Of a stretch of 64,000 nucleotides of DNA, positions 54,819 through 63,357 are shown in pieces; position 1 is the first letter of the stretch; each line of letters starts with the position of its first letter. The stretch is taken from positions 1,426,001 to 1,490,000 of the forward strand of contig NZ_JAUSWY010000001.1 of NCBI RefSeq assembly GCF_030815585.1. Reading direction: 5' to 3'. The position numbers and the translations under genes were made by a program. Source of the stretch: Arthrobacter pascens (GTDB lineage: Bacteria; Actinomycetota; Actinomycetes; Actinomycetales; Micrococcaceae). The notes under the pieces were generated by a model. The model was given only the letters and a program-made list of their open reading frames with translations, made no database searches and was not told the origin of the DNA.

Positions 54819-55832
54819 GTGCCCGATGAACAGCTGACCGTTGCCGAACTCTCCGAGTCCGGTCTCCTTGCCCGGATCTTCCCGCGCCTGGACCACAGAC
54901 CCGGCATCCTGCTGGGCCCGGGAGACGATGCCGCCATTGTCTCTGCTCCCGATGGCAGGACCGTCATAAGCATCGACACCCAGGTGCAGGACCAGGACTT
55001 CCGGCTCGAGTGGACGAACGGTTACCGCACTACGGGGTATGACGTGGGCTGGAAGGCCGCCGCGCAGAATCTCAGCGACATCAATGCCATGGGTGCCACG
55101 GCCACGTCCATGGTAGTCAGCCTCACTCTTCCGCCGGAGACGCCGGTCAGCTGGGTGGAGGACCTGGCCGACGGCCTGACGGCCGGGATCCGGGAGCTTG
55201 GTGCCGTCGACTGCTCCGTTGCGGGAGGAGACCTGGGCCGCGGCCGGGAAATCTCTGTCACCGTCGCCGTCCTGGGGACGCTCAGCGGAGGACGGGCCGT
55301 CCTGCGCTCCGGCGCCCGTCCCGGTGATGTCCTAGCACTCGCCGGCACAGTGGGGCGGGCAGCCGCCGGACTGGCTCTCCTGGAATCGGAGGCGGACGTC
55401 CATTCCCTCAAACCCGAACAGCGGGTACTGCTTGATGTCCAGTGCAGGCCGCAGCCGCCGTTATCCGCCGGACCGCTGGCCCGGGCAGCGGGTGCCACTG
55501 CGATGCTGGACATTTCGGACGGCCTGATCCGGGACGGAGCACGGCTGGCGCACGCCAGCCGTGCTGTCCTTGACCTGGATCCCCGCGAACTGAAACATCT
55601 GGCGGAAAGCCTGGCGCCGGCGTCGGACCTTCTCGGCATGGACCCGCTGGCCTGGGTGCTGGGCGGGGGAGAGGACCACAGCCTCCTGGCCACATTCCCT
55701 CCGGGCATTCAGCTGCCTGCCGGATTCACTGCGATAGGCTCAGTACAAGCCTTGGGGACCAACGAAAGCCCGGGCGTCAAAATAGCGGGCCAGGCCGCTG
55801 GCACCGGGGGATGGGATCACTTTGCAGACTAA
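54819..55832 (+). CDS. thiL: Thiamine-monophosphate kinase
   Basis: ThiL phosphorylates thiamine monophosphate to the active diphosphate. GTG 54819 gives 337 residues. Motifs: LGPGDDAAIV for ATP/metal binding, DVGWKAAAQNLSDINAMGA, VAGGDLGRG, and the late AMLDISDGLIRDGARLA and GGGEDHSLLATF. It overlaps the DAK2 gene by 11 bases. In actinobacteria the neighbour upstream is usually DUF3515/ddl, so the island has displaced it. Confidence 0.94.
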   Translation: MPDEQLTVAELSESGLLARIFPRLDHRPGILLGPGDDAAIVSAPDGRTVISIDTQVQDQDFRLEWTNGYRTTGYDVGWKAAAQNLSDINAMGATATSMVVSLTLPPETPVSWVEDLADGLTAGIRELGAVDCSVAGGDLGRGREISVTVAVLGTLSGGRAVLRSGARPGDVLALAGTVGRAAAGLALLESEADVHSLKPEQRVLLDVQCRPQPPLSAGPLARAAGATAMLDISDGLIRDGARLAHASRAVLDLDPRELKHLAESLAPASDLLGMDPLAWVLGGGEDHSLLATFPPGIQLPAGFTAIGSVQALGTNESPGVKIAGQAAGTGGWDHFAD

Positions 55833-56895
55833 GGTTGCCGCCAACGCGCAAGCGATGAAGCGGTGGTTGGGCAAGGCCGAAACAGCTCTTGGCAACCACA
55901 GCGACCGCCTTAATGCCATCAATATCTTCCCGGTTGCGGACGGCGATACCGGAACAAACCTCTACCTCACTGTCCGGGCCGCAGCGCGGGCCCTGCACAA
56001 TAACGGGCCGGGACAGATCAACACAGGGCAGACCAACACAGGACAGGTCAGCACAGGGCAGGCCGAGGCCGGCCCGACCGACGTCGGGGCGGTCCTGGCA
56101 TCGGCCGGACAGGCTGCCATGGAGCAGGCCCGGGGAAACTCAGGGACTCTTTTTTCCGTTTTCCTGTGCGCCGCCGCCGAGCCGCTGGTGGGGCACACCC
56201 GCCTGACATCCACCCTCCTGGCCGCTGCCCTTAACCGCGCCCAGATCCGTGCCTGGTCGGCGTTGAGCGACCCTGTGCCCGGCACCATGCTCTCCGTGAT
56301 GGAAGCGGCAGCCCGCGCCGCCGCGGCGGTGGACTCCGGGCAGAACGGCGACGACAGCAACCACGCCCTTGGCCTGGCGTTGGATGCGGCCGTCGAGGGT
56401 GCCCTGGCGGCGGTGATCCGCACGGAGGGCCAGCTGGAAGCCCTTCAGGCAGCGCACGTCGTCGACGCCGGGGGCGTAGGCATGCTGCTCATCCTGGACT
56501 GCCTCCGCTCAGCCGTCCTGGGCCAGGAACTGCAAAGCGAGCTCCTGGACGGGCTGCACGGCTACGACGTCCAGGATCCCCACATCCACAACGACATGCC
56601 GGACGACGACGGCGTGGAAGTCATGTGCACCATCAGCCTTTCACCGCTCAACGCGGCCACGCTCAGGCAGCGGCTGGACGAGATCGGCGAGTCCGTCATT
56701 ATGAGTCAGGTGGGGGCTGGCTCGGATACAGACGGCAACTACCGTTGGCGCGTCCATGTGCATGTCCCTGACCCGGACCCGGCCGTCCGGCTTATCCGTT
56801 CGCTCGGGGACCCCTCCCACATCACAGTCAGCGAGCTCGCCCTTCCCCGAGACCCCGAAGCAGATCCAGTGAACTCCAATGGGTATGAGCGCTGA
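55822..56895 (+). CDS. DAK2 (DhaL-like) domain protein
   Basis: TTG 55822 lies inside the end of thiL. The 357-residue product has the DhaL-type motif INIFPVADGDTGTNLYLTV, which in dihydroxyacetone kinases binds ATP with the aspartates, and AMEQARGNSGTLFSVFLCAA. A C-terminal DegV-accessory-like region follows (VMCTISLSPLNAATLRQRL). The arrangement resembles FakA, the ATP-binding half of fatty acid kinase, but its partner is not nearby. Residues 64-83 are four Gly-Gln-X-X-X repeats from a 15-bp tandem unit. It is coupled to recG downstream. Confidence 0.85.
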   Translation: MQTKVAANAQAMKRWLGKAETALGNHSDRLNAINIFPVADGDTGTNLYLTVRAAARALHNNGPGQINTGQTNTGQVSTGQAEAGPTDVGAVLASAGQAAMEQARGNSGTLFSVFLCAAAEPLVGHTRLTSTLLAAALNRAQIRAWSALSDPVPGTMLSVMEAAARAAAAVDSGQNGDDSNHALGLALDAAVEGALAAVIRTEGQLEALQAAHVVDAGGVGMLLILDCLRSAVLGQELQSELLDGLHGYDVQDPHIHNDMPDDDGVEVMCTISLSPLNAATLRQRLDEIGESVIMSQVGAGSDTDGNYRWRVHVHVPDPDPAVRLIRSLGDPSHITVSELALPRDPEADPVNSNGYER

Positions 56896-59170
56896 ACTTG
56901 ACCTGGGCCTTGAACGCCGGATCGGCAAGAGGTCCGCTGCCGTCATAGAAAAGCATCTCGGGCTCACCACCGTGGGGAGCCTGCTGAACTACTTCCCGCG
57001 CCGCTACCTGAACAGGGGCGAACTGACACTCATCAGCGAGGTCCCGCTGGATGAGGAAGTCACCCTCATTGCCCGGGTCCTGTCCAACAGCACCCGCCAG
57101 ATGCGTGCACGCCGTGGATCCATCACCGACGTCGTCATTTCCGACGACGACGGGAAGCCGGGGCTCCGGCTGGTCGGCGGCAGCGACTACCGCGGCAAGG
57201 TGCCCGGCACGCTCAAAATCAGCTTCTTCAACGGCTTCCGGGCGAAAAAGGAGCTCCTGCCGGGACGGCGCGCCCTGTTCTCCGGTAAAGTCACCAGCTT
57301 CGGCGGCCACCTGGGCCTGACCAACCCCGACTTCCACCTGCTGGACGAGGACCCGGACACCCCTGGGATGGACCCGGAGAAGCTGGCCGCAATGCCCATT
57401 CCTGTATATCCCGCCACAGCCAAGCTCACCAGCTGGTCCATCCAGAAGGTCATCTCCACGCTCCTGGAAACCGTGGATCTCAGCGAACTTCCCGATCCGA
57501 TTCCGGCAGCAGTTGCCGCCCGGGAAAAGTTCCTGCCGGTCGCCGAGGCGTACCAGCTCATCCACGCGCCCGAGTCACCCGCCGACTGGCAGCATGCCAG
57601 GGACCGGTTCCGGTATCAGGAGGCGCTGGTGCTGCAGTCGGCCCTGGCCCGGCGCCGTGCCCAGCTTGCGGCCGAGGAAGCCACAGCCCGGCGCCCGGTG
57701 GCGGACCGTTTGCTGGCGGCCTTCGACAGGCAGCTCCCCTTCACCCTCACGGCTGGCCAGGCCGCCGTCGGCAAGACGCTCTCTGCGGAACTCGGGCAGG
57801 ACACCCCCATGAACCGCCTGCTGCAGGGCGAGGTGGGATCCGGTAAGACCATCGTGGCGCTCCGGGCGATGCTGCAGGTGGTCGATGCCGGGGGACAGGC
57901 AGCGCTGCTGGCACCCACCGAGGTCCTCGCCGCCCAACATTTCGAATCAATCCGCCGCACCCTTGGTCCGCTCTCACGCGATCCGATGCTGTCCCGGGAC
58001 GGTCTGCTGGGCGGTTTGGCCGGCGATGCCGTGCAGGTCACTCTGCTCACTGGATCCATGCCCACCGCTGCCCGCAAGCAGGCCTTGCTGGATGCCGCGT
58101 CCGGTACGGCCGGGATCGTGATCGGGACGCACGCGCTGCTCAGCGACAACGTATCCTTCTATGACCTTGGCCTGATTGTGGTGGACGAGCAGCACCGGTT
58201 CGGAGTGGAGCAACGCGATGTTCTGAGGTCCAAAGCCAACAAGCCGCCGCATCTCCTGGTCATGACAGCCACTCCCATTCCCCGGACCGTGGCCATGACG
58301 GTCTTCGGCGACCTGGAAACCTCGGTGCTGGACGAACTCCCGGCCGGCAGGGCCCCCATTTCCACCCACGTGGTGGGGCTCGCGGAAAACCCTGGCTGGG
58401 CCGGCCGCATCTGGTCCCGTTCCAGGGAAGAGATCGACGCCGGGCACCAGGTGTATGTGGTGTGCCCAAGAATCGGGACGGACGACGACGGCGACTTCAG
58501 TCCGGGGGAAGCGGAACCAGCCGCGGCGGACCTGGAAGGCGACGGGGCCGCCCGCGAGCTCGCGTCCGTGACCGCCGTCGTCGAACATCTCCAAGGGGAG
58601 CCGGCACTTACCGGTGTCCCGCTGGCGCCGCTCCACGGGCGGCAGGACCCGGCGGTCAAGTCGGCGGCCATGGCCGACTTCACGGCAAACCGGACGAAAC
58701 TGCTGGTCTCCACCACAGTGATCGAGGTGGGCGTCGACGTCCATAATGCCACCCTGATGGTCGTTCTCGACGCCGACCGCTTCGGCATTTCCCAGCTGCA
58801 TCAGTTGCGCGGCCGCGTTGGCCGCGGCGGACTGCCCGGAACATGCCTGCTGGTGACCACGCTGGAACCTGGCCATCCGAGCCGCCGCCGGCTGGACGCC
58901 GTGGCGTCCACCACCGACGGATTTGAACTGTCCCAGGAAGACCTCAAGCTCAGGCGCGAGGGCGACATCCTGGGTGCCTCCCAGTCCGGCGGCCGTTCCA
59001 CCCTGAAGCTGCTCAGGGTCCTGGAACACGAAGACATTATTGCCCGCGCCAGGGAGGACGCCCAGGAGATTGTGGGCCAGGACCCTGCCCTGGTGCGCCA
59101 CCCGCAACTGGCTGAGGCAATCGACGAATATCTGAACCCCGAGAAGGAGGCGTTCCTTGAACGCGGATAG
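56879..59170 (+). CDS. recG: ATP-dependent DNA helicase RecG
   Basis: RecG remodels stalled forks and branched DNA. The 763-residue protein contains the wedge/OB domain (YFPRRYLNRGELTLISEV and later), Walker A GEVGSGKTIVALRAML, the DEQHRFGVEQR box, TATPIPRTVAMTVFGDLE, and the C-terminal QLRGRVGRGG. The ATG (56879; 56885 is an alternative) overlaps the DAK2 stop. An acidic insertion (DDDGDFSPGEAEPAAADLEG) sits between helicase motifs. rsmD follows 63 bases later. Confidence 0.95.
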   Translation: MGMSAELDLGLERRIGKRSAAVIEKHLGLTTVGSLLNYFPRRYLNRGELTLISEVPLDEEVTLIARVLSNSTRQMRARRGSITDVVISDDDGKPGLRLVGGSDYRGKVPGTLKISFFNGFRAKKELLPGRRALFSGKVTSFGGHLGLTNPDFHLLDEDPDTPGMDPEKLAAMPIPVYPATAKLTSWSIQKVISTLLETVDLSELPDPIPAAVAAREKFLPVAEAYQLIHAPESPADWQHARDRFRYQEALVLQSALARRRAQLAAEEATARRPVADRLLAAFDRQLPFTLTAGQAAVGKTLSAELGQDTPMNRLLQGEVGSGKTIVALRAMLQVVDAGGQAALLAPTEVLAAQHFESIRRTLGPLSRDPMLSRDGLLGGLAGDAVQVTLLTGSMPTAARKQALLDAASGTAGIVIGTHALLSDNVSFYDLGLIVVDEQHRFGVEQRDVLRSKANKPPHLLVMTATPIPRTVAMTVFGDLETSVLDELPAGRAPISTHVVGLAENPGWAGRIWSRSREEIDAGHQVYVVCPRIGTDDDGDFSPGEAEPAAADLEGDGAARELASVTAVVEHLQGEPALTGVPLAPLHGRQDPAVKSAAMADFTANRTKLLVSTTVIEVGVDVHNATLMVVLDADRFGISQLHQLRGRVGRGGLPGTCLLVTTLEPGHPSRRRLDAVASTTDGFELSQEDLKLRREGDILGASQSGGRSTLKLLRVLEHEDIIARAREDAQEIVGQDPALVRHPQLAEAIDEYLNPEKEAFLERG

Positions 59171-59233
59171 CGCGGCAGCGAACGGAAGAGCCGGAATTTC
59201 CGGAACGTGCGCAACACTGGGCCGGGGCCGGGC

Positions 59234-59875
59234 ATGAGCCGGATTATTGCGGGAGCCGCTGGCGGCACCCCGCTGGTGAGTGTCCCAGGTTCCCTCACAA
59301 GGCCCACCACTGACCGCGTGAAGGAAGCGCTGTTCTCCCGGCTTGACGCGTTCGGCATCATCGCGGGTTCACGGGTCCTGGATCTTTATGCAGGATCCGG
59401 GTCGCTGGGCGTGGAGAGCGGCAGCAGGGGCGCGGAGGCCGTCGACCTCGTCGAGTTCGATGCCAAGGCAAGTGCCGTGTGCCAGCGTAATGCGGACCTG
59501 ATCAACGGTGTGATCGGACGGAAGGCCGTGACGGTCCACCGTTCGAAGGTGGAGTCTTTCCTGGAGCGCGCCGTCGATGGCACCAGCTGGGACCTGGTTT
59601 TCCTGGATCCCCCGTATCCGCTGGAGGAACCGGCCCTGCAAGCGGTGCTGGACAAGCTTTCCGGCCACCTCGCGCCGTCCGCCGTGGTGGTTGTTGAGCG
59701 GTCTTCCCGTTCGCCGGAACCCGGCTGGCCGGAGGGCATGGAACGCTTTGCGGAAAAGAAGTATGGCGAAACCCGGCTCTGGTTTGCGGAGCCCTCGGTG
59801 CCTGACGCGATCCAAGGGGACGAACCTCTTGACGAGGGGCTTGACGGGCACGGGCGGACGGACAGGGACAACTGA
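59234..59875 (+). CDS. rsmD: 16S rRNA (guanine966-N2)-methyltransferase
   Basis: It methylates G966 of 16S rRNA with S-adenosylmethionine. ATG 59234 (MSRIIAGAAGGTPLVSVPGS) matches the usual start; a longer frame from 59207 is unlikely. SAM motif: VLDLYAGSGSLGVESGSRGA; catalytic DPPY in VFLDPPYPLEEP. The 213-residue length is slightly long because of a polar C-terminal tail. It converges with the next gene 17 bases away. Confidence 0.93.
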   Translation: MSRIIAGAAGGTPLVSVPGSLTRPTTDRVKEALFSRLDAFGIIAGSRVLDLYAGSGSLGVESGSRGAEAVDLVEFDAKASAVCQRNADLINGVIGRKAVTVHRSKVESFLERAVDGTSWDLVFLDPPYPLEEPALQAVLDKLSGHLAPSAVVVVERSSRSPEPGWPEGMERFAEKKYGETRLWFAEPSVPDAIQGDEPLDEGLDGHGRTDRDN

Positions 59876-59891
59876 CGGCGGAAGCTGACGT

Positions 59892-60677
59892 TCAACCGGC
59901 CAGTGGATCCAGATCCACTCCGGCCAGGACCCTTGCCGGGTGAGGACCGCGCGCTGTCAGTTCCGCAGTCCACTCCGCGGGCCACCGGGTCTGCGTTCCG
60001 GCGAGGATGATATTGCCGGGGTAGCGGCCAGCGAACATCCCTGCTTCAGCGAAGGCCGCGACGTCGGTCATGGCGCGCCGCATGGCGGCCGCCTGGCTCT
60101 GTACCAGGGTGAGGCCCGCTTCGTCTCCTACGTTCACGATCAGCAGCCCGTCAGGCGTCAGCCGTGTGCGGGCCTCCCGGTAGAAGTCAGTGCAGGCGAT
60201 ATGTTCTGGAGCGTCCGGGCCGGAGAAGATGTCCAGGATCACGACGTCGAACCGCAGTTCCGGGTCCAGTTCCGCCAGCGCGTCACGGGCGTCGCCGATG
60301 ACAGCGTGCAGGTCGGTTCCTTCGGGCAACGGGAGCTGCTGCAGCACAAAATCCAGCAGCTCCCGCTCCAGCTCCACCGCATACTGGGTGGAACCGGGCC
60401 TGGTGGCCTGGATGTAGCGTGCCAGGGTCAGTGCGCCCGCGCCCAGGTGCAACGCCGTGATCGGCTTTCCGGCCGGTGCGGCCAGATCCACCAGGTGGCC
60501 GATCCTGCGCAGGTACTCGTAGAAGATCTCCTCGGGATGCTCAAGGTTCACATGCGACTGTTCTGCCCCTCCGATACTGAGGATGTAGGCGCCCTCGGTG
60601 AAGGCATCCGGCTCAATCGCGGCGTGCTGGCCTGTGGTCCGCAGGTATCTGGACCGTGAGCTGCTGCCCTGGGGCAT
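59892..60677 (-). CDS. Spermidine-synthase-like methyltransferase-fold protein
   Basis: The 261-residue product has a Rossmann fold of the polyamine aminopropyltransferase type: ALHLGAGALTLARYIQATRP for the nucleotide-like ligand, YAVELERELLDFV, and VVILDIFSGPDAPEH. It lacks the membrane domain and the N-terminal beta domain seen in true spermidine synthases, and the substrate tyrosine/aspartate pattern is not evident. It may be a small-molecule methyltransferase. Its start overlaps the stop of the aminotransferase gene upstream on the same strand, so the two are an operon. Confidence 0.82.
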   Translation of the reverse strand: MPQGSSSRSRYLRTTGQHAAIEPDAFTEGAYILSIGGAEQSHVNLEHPEEIFYEYLRRIGHLVDLAAPAGKPITALHLGAGALTLARYIQATRPGSTQYAVELERELLDFVLQQLPLPEGTDLHAVIGDARDALAELDPELRFDVVILDIFSGPDAPEHIACTDFYREARTRLTPDGLLIVNVGDEAGLTLVQSQAAAMRRAMTDVAAFAEAGMFAGRYPGNIILAGTQTRWPAEWTAELTARGPHPARVLAGVDLDPLAG

Positions 60678-61906
60678 CAGAGCTTTCCGCTGAGGGCAGC
60701 CAGCCGGGTGGCCGCCTCTTCCAGGACCTCCACCTTCTTGCAGAACGCGAACCGGAGCAGGCTGCGCGTCCGTTCAGCGCCCTGCGGATGGCAGAAGACG
60801 GGGACGGGGATAGCTGCAACGCCTACCAGCGCCGGGAGCCTGCGGGCCAGGTCGACGGAGTCGCTGATGCCCAGGGGCGCAGTGTCCACATTCACGAAAT
60901 AGGTCCCCTGGGGCGTGAAGACATCGAATCCGGCGGCACGGAGGCCCTCGCTCAGGATGTCGCGTTTGTGCCGGAGGCCGGCCGAGATGCCCTCGTAGAA
61001 CTCATCCGGAAGCGCCAGGCCCGCTGCAATGGCGGCCTGGAACGGTGTCCCGGAGCTGTACGTGAGGAACTGCTTCACCGTGCGGATGGCGGACACCAGC
61101 CCTTCGGGGCCGGTCAGCCAGCCGATCTTCCAGCCCGTGAACGAAAACGTCTTTCCGGCCGAGGATATGGTGACAGTCCTGTCCGCGGCCCCTGGCAGGC
61201 TGGCCACCGGAACGTGGCTGACACCGAAGGTCAGGTGTTCATAGACTTCATCGGTAATGATGAGGCAGTCATGCTGCCGGGCAAGTTCGACCACTCGCTC
61301 CAGCACGCGGCGCGGGAACACCGCCCCAGTGGGATTGTGCGGATTGTTCAGGAGCACCACCCGGGTGCGGTCGCTGAAGGCAGCCTCGAGGGCGTCCATG
61401 TCCGGGAAGAAGTCGGGCGCCAGTAACGGCGCCGTTACATGGGTGGCACCGGACAGCCCGATCACCGCGCCGTAGGAGTCATAAAAGGGCTCGAAAGTCA
61501 GCACCTCATCGCCGGGCCCGGTGAATGCCAGCAGCGACGCCGCGATGCCCTCCGTGGCGCCGGTGGTGACAAGGACCTCTGTCTGCGGATCCGGGGCCAA
61601 CCCGTAGAACCTGTGCTGGTGTACGGAAACAGCTTCCCGCAGCTCCAGGATGCCCTTGCCCGGCGCATACTGGTTCGCGCCTGCAGCAATGGCTGCCTGG
61701 GCCGCTGCCTTAATTTCCGCCGGGCCGTCCTCGTCAGGGAAGCCCTGTCCCAGGTTGATGGCACCGGTCTGCAGCGCCAGTGTGGTCATCTCTTCGAAGA
61801 TGGTGACGCCCAGTCCGCCGTCGGGCCCGAGGAGGTTGGCGCCGACCGCCGCCCGCTGCCAAGGGGCTGGAGCCGCGGCCGTGAAAACTTCCCTTCGTGG
61901 ATGCAT
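60677..61906 (-). CDS. PLP-dependent aminotransferase (DapC/kynurenine-type)
   Basis: ATG 61906 (MHPRREVFTAAAPAPWQRA) gives 409 residues of a fold-type I class I aminotransferase. INLGQGFPDEDGPAEIKAAA and NNPHNPTGAVFPRRVLERV are typical. The PLP lysine is in ISSAGKTFSFTGWKIGW. The family includes the mycobacterial DapC-annotated enzyme and kynurenine/methionine aminotransferases, so the substrate is not fixed by sequence. It is divergent from coaD, with 43 bases between the starts. Confidence 0.88.
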   Translation of the reverse strand: MHPRREVFTAAAPAPWQRAAVGANLLGPDGGLGVTIFEEMTTLALQTGAINLGQGFPDEDGPAEIKAAAQAAIAAGANQYAPGKGILELREAVSVHQHRFYGLAPDPQTEVLVTTGATEGIAASLLAFTGPGDEVLTFEPFYDSYGAVIGLSGATHVTAPLLAPDFFPDMDALEAAFSDRTRVVLLNNPHNPTGAVFPRRVLERVVELARQHDCLIITDEVYEHLTFGVSHVPVASLPGAADRTVTISSAGKTFSFTGWKIGWLTGPEGLVSAIRTVKQFLTYSSGTPFQAAIAAGLALPDEFYEGISAGLRHKRDILSEGLRAAGFDVFTPQGTYFVNVDTAPLGISDSVDLARRLPALVGVAAIPVPVFCHPQGAERTRSLLRFAFCKKVEVLEEAATRLAALSGKL

Positions 61907-61949
61907 CCAGTCATGGTATCCCGGCCTCCGGATACGGTAGGTTCGGAGC

Positions 61950-62450
61950 ATGAGACGAGCTGTCTGCCCCGGATCCTATGACCCCATCCACAACGGCCAT
62001 CTCGAGGTCATTGCGCGGGCCGCAGGCCTGTTTGACGAGGTCATCGTGGCCGTGTCCACGAACTATGCGAAGAAGTACAGGTTCAGCCTGGGGGACCGGA
62101 TCGATATGGCCAGGGAAACCCTGGCGTCCCTGAAAGGCATAGTGGTGGAGCCCGTGGGTGAGGGACTCCTGGCGGAATATTGCCGCCAACGGGGGGTGTC
62201 CGCGATCGTGAAGGGTCTGCGGTCCTCGTCCGACTTTGACTACGAACTTCCCATGGCCACCATGAACCGCCAGCTCAGCGGCGTGGAAACTGTCTTCCTG
62301 CCTGCTGAGGCGCACTACCTGCATCTGTCCTCGACCCTCATCAAGGAAGTCGCCGGACTGGGTGGCAGCGTCTCCGACTACGTGCCCCGGTCGGTGCAAA
62401 AGAGGATGCTGGCTGGCGAGTCTGCGCCTGACAAGGAGCAGAGAGGGTAG
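61950..62450 (+). CDS. coaD: Phosphopantetheine adenylyltransferase
   Basis: CoaD makes dephospho-CoA from 4'-phosphopantetheine and ATP. The 166-residue protein has the nucleotidyltransferase start MRRAVCPGSYDPIHNGHLEV, VKGLRSSSDFDYELPMATMN, and the late SSTLIKEVAGLGG. Length and motifs are normal. It follows the recG-rsmD block, as elsewhere in actinobacteria. Confidence 0.95.
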   Translation: MRRAVCPGSYDPIHNGHLEVIARAAGLFDEVIVAVSTNYAKKYRFSLGDRIDMARETLASLKGIVVEPVGEGLLAEYCRQRGVSAIVKGLRSSSDFDYELPMATMNRQLSGVETVFLPAEAHYLHLSSTLIKEVAGLGGSVSDYVPRSVQKRMLAGESAPDKEQRG

Positions 62451-62486
62451 GCTAGTCCGGTACTTGAGGGCCTTCCAAGGCCTGGT

Positions 62487-62516
62487 TTGAGTCCACACTG
62501 GTCTTCAGGCTAAGAT
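62487..62516 (+). promoter_or_regulatory. Candidate sigma-70 promoter for DUF177-rpmF-rnc
   Basis: TTGAGT at 62487-62492 and TAAGAT at 62511-62516 are 18 bases apart and lie 34 bases before the probable ATT start at 62550. The position after coaD fits the start of a ribosome-related operon. Confidence 0.55.
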
Positions 62517-62549
62517 GGTACGTCGGTCATATGTTCAACAGGAGTTCTC

Positions 62550-63098
62550 ATTAAACGAGATGCTAGTTCGCCCTTGGCGTTCGACGTCAAGGACCTCGGG
62601 CGCAGCCCGGGAAGCATGCGGACACTGACAGAACATGTACCCGCACCAGGTGATCTTGGTGTGGCACTCATTGGTGTGCAGGAAGGCTCGGATGTCGAGC
62701 TGGACCTGCGGCTGGAGGCCGTACACGAAGGAATTCTGGTATCAGGGACTGCAAACGTCGAAGTAACTGGCGAATGCGGCCGATGCCTGGATCCCCTTGC
62801 GTATGACCTTGAGGTGGATGTGCAAGAACTTTTCTTCTATGAGGATGCTGAATTCTCGGACGAAGAAGACGAAGAAGAGCAACGTCGAGTCGAGCACGAT
62901 CTGATCGATCTTGAGCCGGTGTTGCGGGACGCAGTTGTAACCATGCTGCCGTTCCAGCCGGTGTGCCGGGAAGACTGCCAGGGCCTTTGCTCCGAATGTG
63001 GAGTACGCCTGGAAGACGAGCCGGGGCATCACCACGAGGTCCTGGATCCTCGCTGGGCTGCCCTAGCTGACTTGGCTAAGCCTGACCGGCAAAACTGA
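62550..63098 (+). CDS. DUF177 (YceD) family protein, probable ATT start
   Basis: DUF177 proteins are coupled to rpmF and are linked to 23S rRNA/L32 production. The reading frame from ATT 62550 gives a terminus KRDASSPLAFDVKDLG, and AGGAG sits five bases before the ATT. The only conventional in-frame start nearby, TTG 62574, has no such site and would remove conserved residues. The cysteine pairs CGRC and VCREDCQGLCSECG suggest a metal or redox site. The acidic run EDAEFSDEEDEEEQRR is notable. rpmF follows 36 bases downstream. Confidence 0.85.
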   Translation: MKRDASSPLAFDVKDLGRSPGSMRTLTEHVPAPGDLGVALIGVQEGSDVELDLRLEAVHEGILVSGTANVEVTGECGRCLDPLAYDLEVDVQELFFYEDAEFSDEEDEEEQRRVEHDLIDLEPVLRDAVVTMLPFQPVCREDCQGLCSECGVRLEDEPGHHHEVLDPRWAALADLAKPDRQN

Positions 63099-63134
63099 TT
63101 TGTAAGTGTTTGTCTAGAGAGAAATGAGTTAGCC

Positions 63135-63338
63135 GTGGCTGTCCCGAAGCGGAAAATGTCTCGCTCGAATACCCGCGCCCGCCGCTCCCAGTGGAAGGCA
63201 ACTGCCCCCCACCTGGTGAAGACTGTCGAGAACGGCCAGGTCACGTACAGCCTGCCGCACCAGGCAAAAGTCGTTACCGACTCGGCTGGCACTGCGCTGT
63301 TCCTTGAGTACAAGGGACGCAAGGTCGCAGACGTCTAA
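63135..63338 (+). CDS. rpmF: 50S ribosomal protein L32
   Basis: The 67-residue product from GTG 63135 begins [20 protein letters not shown], the invariant L32 start. There is no C-terminal zinc cysteine set, so this is the zinc-independent form. It lies between DUF177 and rnc, the usual order. Confidence 0.97.
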   Translation: MAVPKRKMSRSNTRARRSQWKATAPHLVKTVENGQVTYSLPHQAKVVTDSAGTALFLEYKGRKVADV

Positions 63339-63357
63339 TCGGCCATTAAGGCTGACA

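Noticed and set aside
57974..59107. Minus-strand open frame opposite recG
   Set aside because: It lies wholly inside recG, which carries all helicase motifs on the plus strand.
62460..62540. tRNA-like or structured RNA before the DUF177 gene
   Set aside because: There is a GGCCTTCCAAGGCC palindrome but no cloverleaf, T-loop or acceptor stem; promoter elements explain the region better.
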